A DNA stretch of 5,687 bases, taken from assembly GCA_002691885.1 (NCBI GenBank), contig NZJB01000017.1, positions 3,391 to 9,077 of the forward strand, given 5' to 3'. Numbering within the stretch: the stretch's first letter is position 1; each line of letters begins with the position of its first letter. A program made the translations under genes and the position numbers. This DNA comes from Gammaproteobacteria bacterium. Lineage in GTDB: Bacteria; Pseudomonadota; Gammaproteobacteria; Pseudomonadales; Pseudohongiellaceae. Positions 1-5,687 of the stretch are shown here, piece by piece. The notes under the pieces are model-generated. The model was not told where the DNA came from. It searched no databases and worked only from the letters and a program-made list of their open reading frames with translations.

Positions 1-534
1 TTCTTCTGTCCTGACCCGGATAAAGTGCCGGAGATGGAAGAGTACATGGCTAAGCTGAATAAGGAAGGTAACTCCATCGGCGCTAAAATCACGGTGGTCG
101 CCAGCAATGTGCCGGTCGGACTCGGTGAGCCAGTGTTTGACCGCCTTGACGCAGATATTGCTAAAGCGCTGATGAGTATCAATGCGGTCAAAGGCGTTGA
201 GATCGGCGCGGGTTTCAACTCAGTGGTTCAAAAGGGCTCGGAGCACCGGGACGAGATCACCGCTGACGGGTTCCTTAGTAATCATGCCGGGGGAGTGCTC
301 GGTGGCATTTCCACCGGACAAGATATTATCGCGACCCTCGCACTCAAGCCTACATCTAGCATCCGCTTGCCGGGAAGGTCTTTGACAACTAGTGGCGAGG
401 AGACAGAGGTGATCACCACTGGTCGTCACGACCCCTGCGTTGGTATCAGGGCGACTCCTATCGCTGAGGCGATGCTGGCTTTGACGATAATGGATCACTT
501 TCTGCGTGACCGAGGGCAGATTGGCAGAAGATAG
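1..534 (+). CDS. aroC: Chorismate synthase, C-terminal part (5' end outside window)
   Basis: Chorismate synthase converts 5-enolpyruvylshikimate-3-phosphate to chorismate in the cytoplasm, using reduced FMN. It is the last common step toward aromatic amino acids, folate and quinones. The frame is open from base 1, so the gene is cut by the left edge; 177 residues remain of a protein usually about 360 long. What is visible matches the family closely. The partial protein opens with FFCPDPDK and continues with [15 protein letters not shown] at about residues 40-54, HRDEI at 82-86, [15 protein letters not shown] at 93-107 and ALKPTSSI at 114-121. The C-terminal signature [10 protein letters not shown] lies at 141-150, followed by PIAEAM. 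The protein ends in a short basic tail (GQIGRR) and the stop is TAG at 532-534. A GTG at base 25 and an ATG at base 34 lie inside the conserved domain and are not starts. The gene is 52 bases upstream of leuC on the same strand, so cotranscription is possible. The identification is secure. Confidence 0.97.
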   Translation, partial: FFCPDPDKVPEMEEYMAKLNKEGNSIGAKITVVASNVPVGLGEPVFDRLDADIAKALMSINAVKGVEIGAGFNSVVQKGSEHRDEITADGFLSNHAGGVLGGISTGQDIIATLALKPTSSIRLPGRSLTTSGEETEVITTGRHDPCVGIRATPIAEAMLALTIMDHFLRDRGQIGRR

Positions 535-553
535 CACCGTCTAATTATGTAAA

Positions 554-568
554 GCGCGACAGACGCGC
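554..568 (+). other. Small GC-rich hairpin in the aroC-leuC gap
   Basis: A perfect 5-base inverted repeat, GCGCG (554-558) and CGCGC (564-568), encloses a 5-base loop, ACAGA. It lies between the aroC stop and the leuC start. No T-run follows (the next bases are ATTGAGC), so it does not look like a normal intrinsic terminator. It could weakly affect message stability or access to the leuC ribosome binding site, or be chance. No leader peptide with leucine codons and no convincing promoter were seen in the 52-base gap. Confidence 0.3.
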
Positions 569-586
569 ATTGAGCAGGCATACAGT

Positions 587-2008
587 ATGAGTGGAAAGAC
601 CCTTTACGACAAAATCTGGGACTCGCATTTGGTCAAAGAGCGGGAAGACGGCACCAGTCTGATCTACATCGATCGTCATCTTATACATGAGGTGACTTCT
701 CCTCAGGCGTTTGAAGGTCTGCGCATCGCAGGCAGGCAGCCGTGGCGGGCGTCAGCTAACTTCGCCACTCCCGATCACAACATACCGACCACGAGTCAAG
801 AGAGAAAGCGGGGCCTGCAAGGGATTAAAGATCCGGTTTCCAAAATACAGGTATCAACACTCGATAATAACTGCAGCGAGTTCAATATCTTTGAGCTAAA
901 GATGAATGATTTCCGCCAGGGTATTGTACATGTGGTCGGACCAGAGCAGGGTGCGACTTTACCCGGTATGACAATTGTCTGCGGGGACTCTCATACCTCT
1001 ACACACGGTGCACTTGGTGCGCTGGCACACGGCATTGGAACATCTGAGGTTGAGCATGTTTTAGCCACCCAGTGTTTGATGCAAAAGAAAATGAAAAACA
1101 TGTTGATTAGGGTCGACGGTGAGCTGCCTATGGGAGTCACCGCAAAGGATATTGTCTTGGCAATTATTGGTAAGATCGGCACCGCCGGTGGCACAGGCTA
1201 CACCATCGAATTTGGTGGAGAAGCGATTCGCAGCCTGAGCATCGAAGGACGCATGACGATTTGCAATATGGCGATCGAAGCTGGCGCGAGAGCAGGACTA
1301 ATTGCTGTGGACGAGGCCACGCTTGAGTACATCAAAGGCAGACCGTTTGCTCCGAAAGGGGCGCTTTGGGACAAGGCAGCGCAAGCTTGGAAAGAATTGG
1401 TCAGTGACGAGGATGCCCACTTTGATTCGGTCGTAGAGCTTCAAGCTGCTGTCATTGAGCCTCAGGTAACCTGGGGTACGTCACCTGAGATGGTTTCGCC
1501 GGTGACCGGGGCAATACCGACACTTGAAAATGAAGCCGATGCGACCAAGCGGGGCAATATTGAGCAGGCTTTACGGTATATGGGACTCTCCGGAGGGACG
1601 GCCATTGAAGACATTCAGCTGGATTGTGTATTCATTGGTTCCTGTACGAATTCCAGGATCGAAGACCTCCGGGAAGCAGCTAAGGTCGTTGCCGGTAAGA
1701 GGGTGGCTGCAAACATAGAGATGGCGCTTGTTGTCCCGGGGTCTGGATTGGTGAAACAGCAGGCAGAAAACGAAGGTCTGGATAAGATTTTTATTGAAGC
1801 CGGACTAGAGTGGCGCGAGCCTGGCTGTTCGATGTGTCTGGCCATGAATGCAGATCAGCTGGGAGAGGGAAAGCATTGTGCATCTACTTCCAACCGAAAT
1901 TTTGAAGGGCGCCAAGGATTTGGTGGCCGCACGCATCTGGTCAGTCCGGCCATGGCGGCCGCGGCGGCAATTCATGGTCACTTCGTTGATGTGAGGAAGC
2001 TTGCTTGA
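587..2008 (+). CDS. leuC: 3-isopropylmalate dehydratase, large subunit
   Basis: LeuC is the iron-sulfur subunit of isopropylmalate isomerase. With LeuD it interconverts 2- and 3-isopropylmalate in leucine biosynthesis in the cytoplasm. The 473-residue length is close to the family norm (E. coli about 466). The start is supported by the typical opening [16 protein letters not shown]; upstream an AGG at 576-578, 8 bases before the ATG, is only a weak ribosome binding site. Visible aconitase-superfamily features are [10 protein letters not shown] at 93-102, [20 protein letters not shown] at 132-151 and [14 protein letters not shown] at 349-362. The three presumed 4Fe-4S ligands are all present: Cys353 in the SCTNS motif, then Cys414 and Cys417 in EPGCSMC. 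The C-terminal [14 protein letters not shown] (431-444) and [15 protein letters not shown] (447-461) are intact. This indicates a functional enzyme. The gene ends at TGA 2006-2008, inside the leuD ribosome-binding region. No LeuR-type regulator gene is adjacent in the visible sequence. Confidence 0.97.
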   Translation: MSGKTLYDKIWDSHLVKEREDGTSLIYIDRHLIHEVTSPQAFEGLRIAGRQPWRASANFATPDHNIPTTSQERKRGLQGIKDPVSKIQVSTLDNNCSEFNIFELKMNDFRQGIVHVVGPEQGATLPGMTIVCGDSHTSTHGALGALAHGIGTSEVEHVLATQCLMQKKMKNMLIRVDGELPMGVTAKDIVLAIIGKIGTAGGTGYTIEFGGEAIRSLSIEGRMTICNMAIEAGARAGLIAVDEATLEYIKGRPFAPKGALWDKAAQAWKELVSDEDAHFDSVVELQAAVIEPQVTWGTSPEMVSPVTGAIPTLENEADATKRGNIEQALRYMGLSGGTAIEDIQLDCVFIGSCTNSRIEDLREAAKVVAGKRVAANIEMALVVPGSGLVKQQAENEGLDKIFIEAGLEWREPGCSMCLAMNADQLGEGKHCASTSNRNFEGRQGFGGRTHLVSPAMAAAAAIHGHFVDVRKLA

Positions 2009-2010
2009 GG
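2007..2010 (+). promoter_or_regulatory. Ribosome binding site of leuD overlapping the leuC stop
   Basis: GAGG at 2007-2010 lies 8 bases before the ATG at 2019, and its first two bases are also the last two of the leuC TGA stop. This spacing favours the ATG over the in-frame TTG at 2001, which would lie inside leuC and add six residues absent from typical LeuD proteins. A ribosome terminating on leuC would be placed on the leuD initiation site, so translational coupling of the two subunits is a reasonable inference. Confidence 0.75.
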
Positions 2011-2018
2011 CGTTTATT

Positions 2019-2702
2019 ATGAAAAAGTTTACAGTCGAATCAGGCCTGGTGATGCCTTTGGACAGAGCGAACGTTGATACGGACTTTATTATTCCGAAAC
2101 AGTTTCTTAAATCGATCAAACGTTCGGGCTTCGGTGTGAATCTGTTTGACGAGCATCGATATCTGGATAAGGGGGAGCCGGATACGGACAACAGATCGCG
2201 CCCGCTGAATCCTGATTTTGTGCTGAATCAAGCCCGCTATCAGGGTGCGTCGATCTTGCTGGCGAGAGATAACTTCGGCTGCGGTTCGTCAAGGGAGCAT
2301 GCGCCCTGGGCGCTAGACGACTACGGTTTCAGAGTTATTCTGGCGCCGAGTTATGCAGACATCTTTTTTAACAACTGTTTCAAGAACGGCATTTTACCAA
2401 TCGTTCTGCCTCGTCAGACTATAGACGAGCTGTTCGCAGCGGTGGTTGCAAATGAAGGATACGCCCTGGAGATAGATTTAGAGGAGCAAACGCTGTGCCG
2501 GCCGAATGCTTCCGATATTGCGTTTGAAGTCGATTCTTTTCGTAAGCACTGCCTGTTAAACGGGCTGGACGATATCGGTATAACGCTTGAGGATTCTGAG
2601 CTGATTACAGCATTTGAATCACGCTGGCGTGAGAAGGCTCCTTGGTACTTTGCTCAGTCGGGCAATGGGGCGGCTGAAAACACTGAGGCTGCCGGTGAAT
2701 AG
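2019..2702 (+). CDS. leuD: 3-isopropylmalate dehydratase, small subunit
   Basis: LeuD is the swivel-domain subunit that pairs with LeuC to form isopropylmalate isomerase. Starting at ATG 2019 the protein has 227 residues and opens [20 protein letters not shown], like known LeuD. A longer frame from TTG 2001 is possible but poorly supported. Family motifs are [13 protein letters not shown] at 18-30, the run [16 protein letters not shown] at 84-99, which holds the conserved GCGSSREH core, and [21 protein letters not shown] at 107-127 (shown only as a landmark; key residues are the SYADIF and NN-CFKNG parts). The core ends near APWYF at 207-211. After it comes a tail of 16 small and acidic residues, making the protein longer than E. 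coli LeuD (201) and, as I recall, pseudomonad LeuD (about 212-215). In many relatives leuB would come next; here asd follows after a 27-base gap. Confidence 0.96.
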   Translation: MKKFTVESGLVMPLDRANVDTDFIIPKQFLKSIKRSGFGVNLFDEHRYLDKGEPDTDNRSRPLNPDFVLNQARYQGASILLARDNFGCGSSREHAPWALDDYGFRVILAPSYADIFFNNCFKNGILPIVLPRQTIDELFAAVVANEGYALEIDLEEQTLCRPNASDIAFEVDSFRKHCLLNGLDDIGITLEDSELITAFESRWREKAPWYFAQSGNGAAENTEAAGE

Positions 2703-2729
2703 CAGGCCTGGTAATGAGATTTGGACCAC

Positions 2730-3749
2730 ATGAAGAAGTTTAACGTTGCCATCGCTGGAGCCACTGGTGCGGTTGGTGAGGCTCTGATCAGCATTCTTGA
2801 AGAGCGGGACTTTCCGGTTGCTCAGTTATTTCCGCTAGCCAGCGAGCGTTCGGCTGGTTCAACCATCTTGTTTCGGAATAAACCGCTCAAAGTCCAGAAC
2901 CTAGCTGAATTCGACTTTACTCAGGCTGAGATCGGTTTGTTTTCAGCCGGGGGGAGCGTGTCTGCTGAATTTGCGCCAAAAGCAGGCCAATGCGGTTGTA
3001 TTGTGATAGACAATACCTCTCATTTTAGATATCAGAGCGATATCCCGCTTGTCGTTCCGGAGGTAAATCCTGAGAGCATCGCCGAGTATCAGAATCACAA
3101 CATCATAGCCAACCCGAATTGCTCCACTATACAGATGCTGGTGGCCCTAAAGCCAATTCACGATGCGGTGCGGATAAAGCGCATCAGTGTAGCAACCTAT
3201 CAGGCTGTTTCTGGTACCGGTAAAGCTGCCGTTGAAGAGTTGGCAAAGCAGACGGCTGAATTACTCAACGGTCGTGATGCTGATTGTGCTGTTTATCCAC
3301 GTCAGATTGCTTTTAATGTCCTGCCTCATATCGACCAGTTTATGGAGAACGGGTATACGAGAGAGGAAATGAAAATGCATTGGGAAACCCGAAAAATCTT
3401 TGGGGATGGAGAGATAACGGTCAGTGCGACCTGTGTTCGTGTTCCGGTGTTCTACGGTCACTCTGAAGCAATTCAGATAGAAACCGAAGATAAGCTGAGT
3501 GCAGCAGAGGCACGGGCGCTGCTTGAGTCGGCATCGGGTGTAGAACTTATGGATGGCCAGGTGGATGGTGCTTATCCCACAGCATTTCATGATTCTGCGG
3601 GCCAGGATGCGGTGTTTGTGGGCAGAATCAGGGAAGACCTCTCTGTGCCTAACGGGCTGAACCTCTGGGTGGTTTCCGATAATGTGCGCAAAGGTGCGGC
3701 ATTGAACTCAGTCCAGATCGCTGAAGAGTTGATAAAAAGCTACTTATAA
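2730..3749 (+). CDS. asd: Aspartate-semialdehyde dehydrogenase
   Basis: Asd reduces L-aspartyl-4-phosphate to L-aspartate semialdehyde with NADPH, the branch point to lysine, diaminopimelate (cell wall), threonine and methionine. From ATG 2730 the protein has 339 residues, the usual length of the shorter bacterial Asd type that resembles Gram-positive enzymes, rather than the roughly 370-residue E. coli type. Visible features are the nucleotide-binding loop GATGAVGE at 10-17, FSAGGSVS at 71-78, and the active-site motif NPNCSTIQM with the presumed catalytic Cys131. Further on are QAVSGTGK at 158-165 and VRVPVFYGHSEA at 236-247, holding the presumed substrate-binding Arg237 and catalytic His244. 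The conserved C-terminal NLWVVSDNVRKGAALNSVQI spans 311-330. With these residues kept, it is more likely a true Asd than a catalytically altered Usg-type paralogue. An in-frame TTG at 2721 would add MDH; ATG is preferred because family members begin MKKFNVA-like. The ribosome binding site is weak (GAG at 2716-2718 or GGA at 2723-2725). The gap after leuD is 27 bases, so cotranscription is likely. Confidence 0.95.
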   Translation: MKKFNVAIAGATGAVGEALISILEERDFPVAQLFPLASERSAGSTILFRNKPLKVQNLAEFDFTQAEIGLFSAGGSVSAEFAPKAGQCGCIVIDNTSHFRYQSDIPLVVPEVNPESIAEYQNHNIIANPNCSTIQMLVALKPIHDAVRIKRISVATYQAVSGTGKAAVEELAKQTAELLNGRDADCAVYPRQIAFNVLPHIDQFMENGYTREEMKMHWETRKIFGDGEITVSATCVRVPVFYGHSEAIQIETEDKLSAAEARALLESASGVELMDGQVDGAYPTAFHDSAGQDAVFVGRIREDLSVPNGLNLWVVSDNVRKGAALNSVQIAEELIKSYL

Positions 3750-3781
3750 TGAATACTTGCGCCCATTAGTAGAGGGATTTT

Positions 3782-3840
3782 CTGGACCCGTGGAACAGTA
3801 TTCAAACTCCTCTCTGGAACGGTCTGGTGGCCTGTCTTTT
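3782..3840 (+). terminator. asd: Possible weak terminator after asd
   Basis: Bases 3782-3791 (CTGGACCCGT) can pair with 3819-3827 (ACGGTCTGG), giving nine pairs with one bulged C and two G-T wobbles. The loop is long, about 27 bases. A pyrimidine-rich stretch ending TCTTTT (3835-3840) follows about 8 bases after the stem. The long loop, the wobbles and the distance to the T-run make this a poor intrinsic terminator; it could partly terminate asd transcription or be chance. It sits 32 bases after the asd stop, where a terminator would make sense. Confidence 0.2.
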
Positions 3841-3942
3841 CCCTAGTAGAGAGCAATAGGACGCTGAGATGGCTCTCAAAAGTCTGTGACAATCTGCACG
3901 ACTGGTCGCGATATCAATCTAAGACTTCCGGTCTGGCGCGTC

Positions 3943-3953
3943 GAAGGTGAAGG
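3943..3953 (+). promoter_or_regulatory. Ribosome binding site of the fimV-like gene
   Basis: Two GAAGG cores occur in tandem, at 3943-3947 and 3949-3953. The second ends 5 bases before the ATG at 3959 and the first 11 bases before it. This is the strongest ribosome-binding signal in the window, and together with the signal peptide that starts directly at this ATG it fixes the start of the fimV-like gene. Confidence 0.75.
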
Positions 3954-3958
3954 GCATC

Positions 3959-5687
3959 ATGCTTAGGCGAAACACTGTTTGGTTTGTTGGCATTCTGCTG
4001 AGCTTTATGGCTTCCCACACTTTGGGTCTGAGTCTAGGCTCCGTCACTGTCGAATCCTATCTCAATCAGCCTCTCAGGCTTCGGATCGAGATTCTCCAAT
4101 TGGAGGACACCCGACTCGATGATGTCACCGTGCAAATGGCCTCGACGGACGACTTTGTTCAATTCGGGATTGAGCGGGTCGAAATCCTGTCGAGCGTGCG
4201 CTTTCGTACGGAAGAATCGGCTGATGGCGCTCAGGTTCTTCTGACCAGCAATGCAATTATCTCGGAGCCTTACCTCAGGTTTGTTCTTGAAACTCGTTGG
4301 CCCAGTGGCCGGCAATTAAGTGAACACACGGTTTTACTCGATTTGCCCGTTTTTACGGATGAATCTGCTCGAGCCGAGAGCAGTCTTCGTCAGCCCATCA
4401 GTGCCGTTTTGGATGCGCCTGACGCCAATGAGGAAACTAATTCAACTCTGGCCGCTGCGGAGCCGGAGCGCAACACAATCGAAACCAATTCCAGCAGCAC
4501 GCTGATCAGGATCGCGCGACAGATCCGTCCAGATGAATCGGTTTCGCTGCAGCAAACGATGATTGCAATTCAGGCGCTGAATCCTGGCGCGTTTGCTGAC
4601 GATAATATAAACCGCTTGCTGACCGGGCAAATACTCCGGCTACCAACTGAGCAGGAAATCAGGTCCATAGATGCGGCTGAGGCACTTGTTGAGGTAGGTC
4701 AGCAAAACCAGGATATGACCGATGTAGAGCCTTTCACCGTGCCCGGGCAGACAGATTCGGAACTGAGCCGTCCTGCTGGGCGTCTCAGCGTGGTCGCTGC
4801 TGACTCTGATGCTACCGATGCCTCCTCCGCGGTGTCCCCTGCATCTCAGGAAGATGCAGAGCTTGATCGCCGCATTGCTGAGCTTGAGAACGAGTTGTCG
4901 GTGCGCCAGGAAGAAGCCACCCGAGCGCGGGTGGATCGAGAAAATCTTGATCTCCGGCTCGCGGACCTAGATGCTCAAATCGAAGCAGCGCAGGAGTTGA
5001 TCCGGCTTCAGGATATCCGGCTCGCTCAACTACGAGAAACCTTGGCGTTGGCTGCAGCTGCTGCCGAAGCCGCGGCAGAGGAGCAAGCGGCGAGTCGCGC
5101 CTCGGATGCTCAAATTACGAGAACATCGACGGCGCCAGCCGCACTGCTGGCAGTTCTCACGAGTAATTCAATCGTGCTATTTGGCGGTTTTGGCCTTGTC
5201 ATTTTGTTGCTTGTGTGGATCATGCTTCGCCGGAACCGATCGGCCGCGCTGAAGGACTCGGGCGTTTTGGAGCCCCTGGTTGAAATGCAGGCTGAACAGC
5301 TCCGAGCTGTAGATGAAGATGCTATCAGCGCAGCGGCGAATGTATTCGGATCAGCTGACGAAGTGTCGGAACTGGAAGGTCATAAAGCAGCTCAATGGAA
5401 TGAAGAGCTGAACGAAATCATGTCTGCCAGTGAGGGCTCTTTTGCCGATGATCATTCGGAGAAGCGCGATTCTCGATCGGATCATAAGAGTTTTTCTGCT
5501 GATGACGACGACACTGATTCCTTTCTTGATGACCTTGGCGCTGATCTAGACGATTTTGACTCCAGTATCTTCAGTCAGGACAATGACGAAAACTCGACCG
5601 CCATGGGTCGCAGCGGCGCTCAAAAGGAGGCAATGTCCAGTGATGAGCTGGAGATGACTTTTGATTTATCAGATGCCGGGTCATCGG
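3959..5687 (+). CDS. fimV: FimV-like polar/pilus-assembly protein, N-terminal part (3' end outside window)
   Basis: FimV proteins are inner-membrane proteins with a periplasmic peptidoglycan-binding part and a cytoplasmic part. They promote type IV pilus assembly, twitching and polar localisation in Pseudomonas, and related HubP acts as a pole organiser in Vibrio. The frame from ATG 3959 is open for 576 codons to the right edge. The N terminus (LRR, then a hydrophobic stretch at about 7-19) looks like a signal peptide. LGSVTVESYLNQPLRLRIEI at 26-45 matches the FimV N-terminal region. A LysM-like module lies at about 178-235, with RPDESVSLQQTMIAIQALNP and DDNINRLLTGQILRLP as its clearest parts. 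A charged, Ala-rich coiled coil covers about 298-380. One membrane span lies at about 403-423, followed by RRN. Residues 426-576 are cytoplasmic and very acidic, with DDDD and DDLGADLDDFD. No TPR repeat is visible before the edge. The position downstream of asd supports the call. The family is secure; a pilus or polarity role in this organism is inferred. Confidence 0.9.
   Translation, partial: MLRRNTVWFVGILLSFMASHTLGLSLGSVTVESYLNQPLRLRIEILQLEDTRLDDVTVQMASTDDFVQFGIERVEILSSVRFRTEESADGAQVLLTSNAIISEPYLRFVLETRWPSGRQLSEHTVLLDLPVFTDESARAESSLRQPISAVLDAPDANEETNSTLAAAEPERNTIETNSSSTLIRIARQIRPDESVSLQQTMIAIQALNPGAFADDNINRLLTGQILRLPTEQEIRSIDAAEALVEVGQQNQDMTDVEPFTVPGQTDSELSRPAGRLSVVAADSDATDASSAVSPASQEDAELDRRIAELENELSVRQEEATRARVDRENLDLRLADLDAQIEAAQELIRLQDIRLAQLRETLALAAAAAEAAAEEQAASRASDAQITRTSTAPAALLAVLTSNSIVLFGGFGLVILLLVWIMLRRNRSAALKDSGVLEPLVEMQAEQLRAVDEDAISAAANVFGSADEVSELEGHKAAQWNEELNEIMSASEGSFADDHSEKRDSRSDHKSFSADDDDTDSFLDDLGADLDDFDSSIFSQDNDENSTAMGRSGAQKEAMSSDELEMTFDLSDAGSS

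Larger units (their letters stand above)
3750..3958. other. Intergenic region between asd and the fimV-like gene
   Basis: These 209 bases contain no credible coding sequence. An ATG overlapping the asd stop (3749-3751) opens only a six-residue frame, and an ATG at 3869 closes after six codons. An imperfect hairpin (3782-3827) follows asd. The octamer TAGTAGAG occurs twice, at 3767-3774 and 3844-3851, and TGGAAC twice, at 3791-3796 and 3815-3820. A promoter for the downstream gene would be expected here. The best visible candidate pairs GTGACA (3886-3891) with GATATC (3910-3915) at an 18-base spacing; its -10 box is poor, so I do not call it. No tRNA or riboswitch structure was recognised. Confidence 0.6.

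Noticed and set aside
220..537. Antisense frame of 105 codons over the aroC end
   Set aside because: It is a shadow of a strongly conserved coding frame, with no family resemblance and no ribosome binding site that stands out.
2001..2018. Upstream TTG start for leuD
   Set aside because: It lies inside leuC, adds six residues atypical of LeuD, and the GAGG at 2007-2010 is correctly spaced only for ATG 2019.
1805..2191. Antisense frame of 128 codons across the leuC-leuD junction
   Set aside because: It lies opposite two clearly conserved genes and its translation resembles no known protein; shadow frame.
2721..2729. Upstream TTG start for asd
   Set aside because: It adds only three residues (MDH). 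ATG 2730 matches the family N terminus, and TTG has no better ribosome binding site.
2714..2743. Nine-codon frame (MRFGPHEEV) overlapping the asd start
   Set aside because: It is too short, resembles nothing known, and such a frame is expected by chance; no sign of a regulatory role.
3261..3590. Antisense frame of 109 codons opposite asd
   Set aside because: It is a shadow of asd; its Cys- and His-rich look comes from the complement of asd codons.
3886..3915. Possible sigma-70 promoter GTGACA / GATATC before the fimV-like gene
   Set aside because: The spacing is acceptable at 18 bases, but the -10 box matches the consensus at only about three of six positions.
4034..4315. Antisense frame of 93 codons opposite the fimV-like gene
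   Set aside because: The + strand frame here carries a signal peptide, FimV N-terminal motifs and a strong ribosome binding site, so the antisense frame is not a gene.
5051..5095. Ala/Glu-rich repetitive codons (GCT, GCC, GCG, GCA runs)
   Set aside because: It is not a DNA repeat: the codons vary and the stretch fits the end of the coiled coil in the FimV-like protein.
1..5687. CRISPR array, insertion sequence, tRNA, riboswitch or novel defence-like system
   Set aside because: Regular spaced repeats, transposase frames with terminal inverted repeats, cloverleaf structures and unfamiliar gene clusters were looked for by eye and not found; all long frames belong to known families.

Overview
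This window is an ordinary chromosomal segment of a gammaproteobacterium, with every recognised gene on the + strand. It holds the 3' end of aroC, complete leuC, leuD and asd genes, and the 5' part of a fimV-like gene that runs off the right edge. The gammaproteobacterial assignment is inferred from protein similarity recalled from memory and from the asd-fimV neighbourhood, which is typical of pseudomonad-like and related marine gammaproteobacteria. The sequence itself does not name a genus.

Layout: bases 1-534 are the C-terminal 177 residues of chorismate synthase, the last step of the shikimate pathway. After a 52-base gap containing a small GC-rich hairpin, leuC (587-2008) and leuD (2019-2702) encode the two subunits of isopropylmalate isomerase. 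The leuD ribosome binding site overlaps the leuC stop codon. Asd (2730-3749), aspartate-semialdehyde dehydrogenase, follows after only 27 bases. A 209-base gap (3750-3958) with an imperfect hairpin and no convincing gene separates asd from the fimV-like gene (3959 to the right edge), which has a strong ribosome binding site. Its product has a signal peptide, a FimV N-terminal region, a LysM-like module, a coiled coil, one membrane span and an acidic cytoplasmic region.

The first four genes are amino-acid biosynthesis genes (aromatic, leucine and aspartate-family pathways) and are close enough to form one transcription unit, although no promoter is clear. The FimV-like protein is a cell-envelope or polar-hub protein with no metabolic link; its position downstream of asd is a conserved neighbourhood.

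The most notable point is what is missing: leuB (3-isopropylmalate dehydrogenase), which commonly lies between leuD and asd in relatives with this arrangement, is absent. I found no mobile element, CRISPR array, RNA gene, defence cassette or clearly novel system. The other observations are modest: a degenerate LysM module and no visible TPR repeat in the FimV-like protein, a short C-terminal tail on LeuD, and start-codon choices that differ from the longest open frames.
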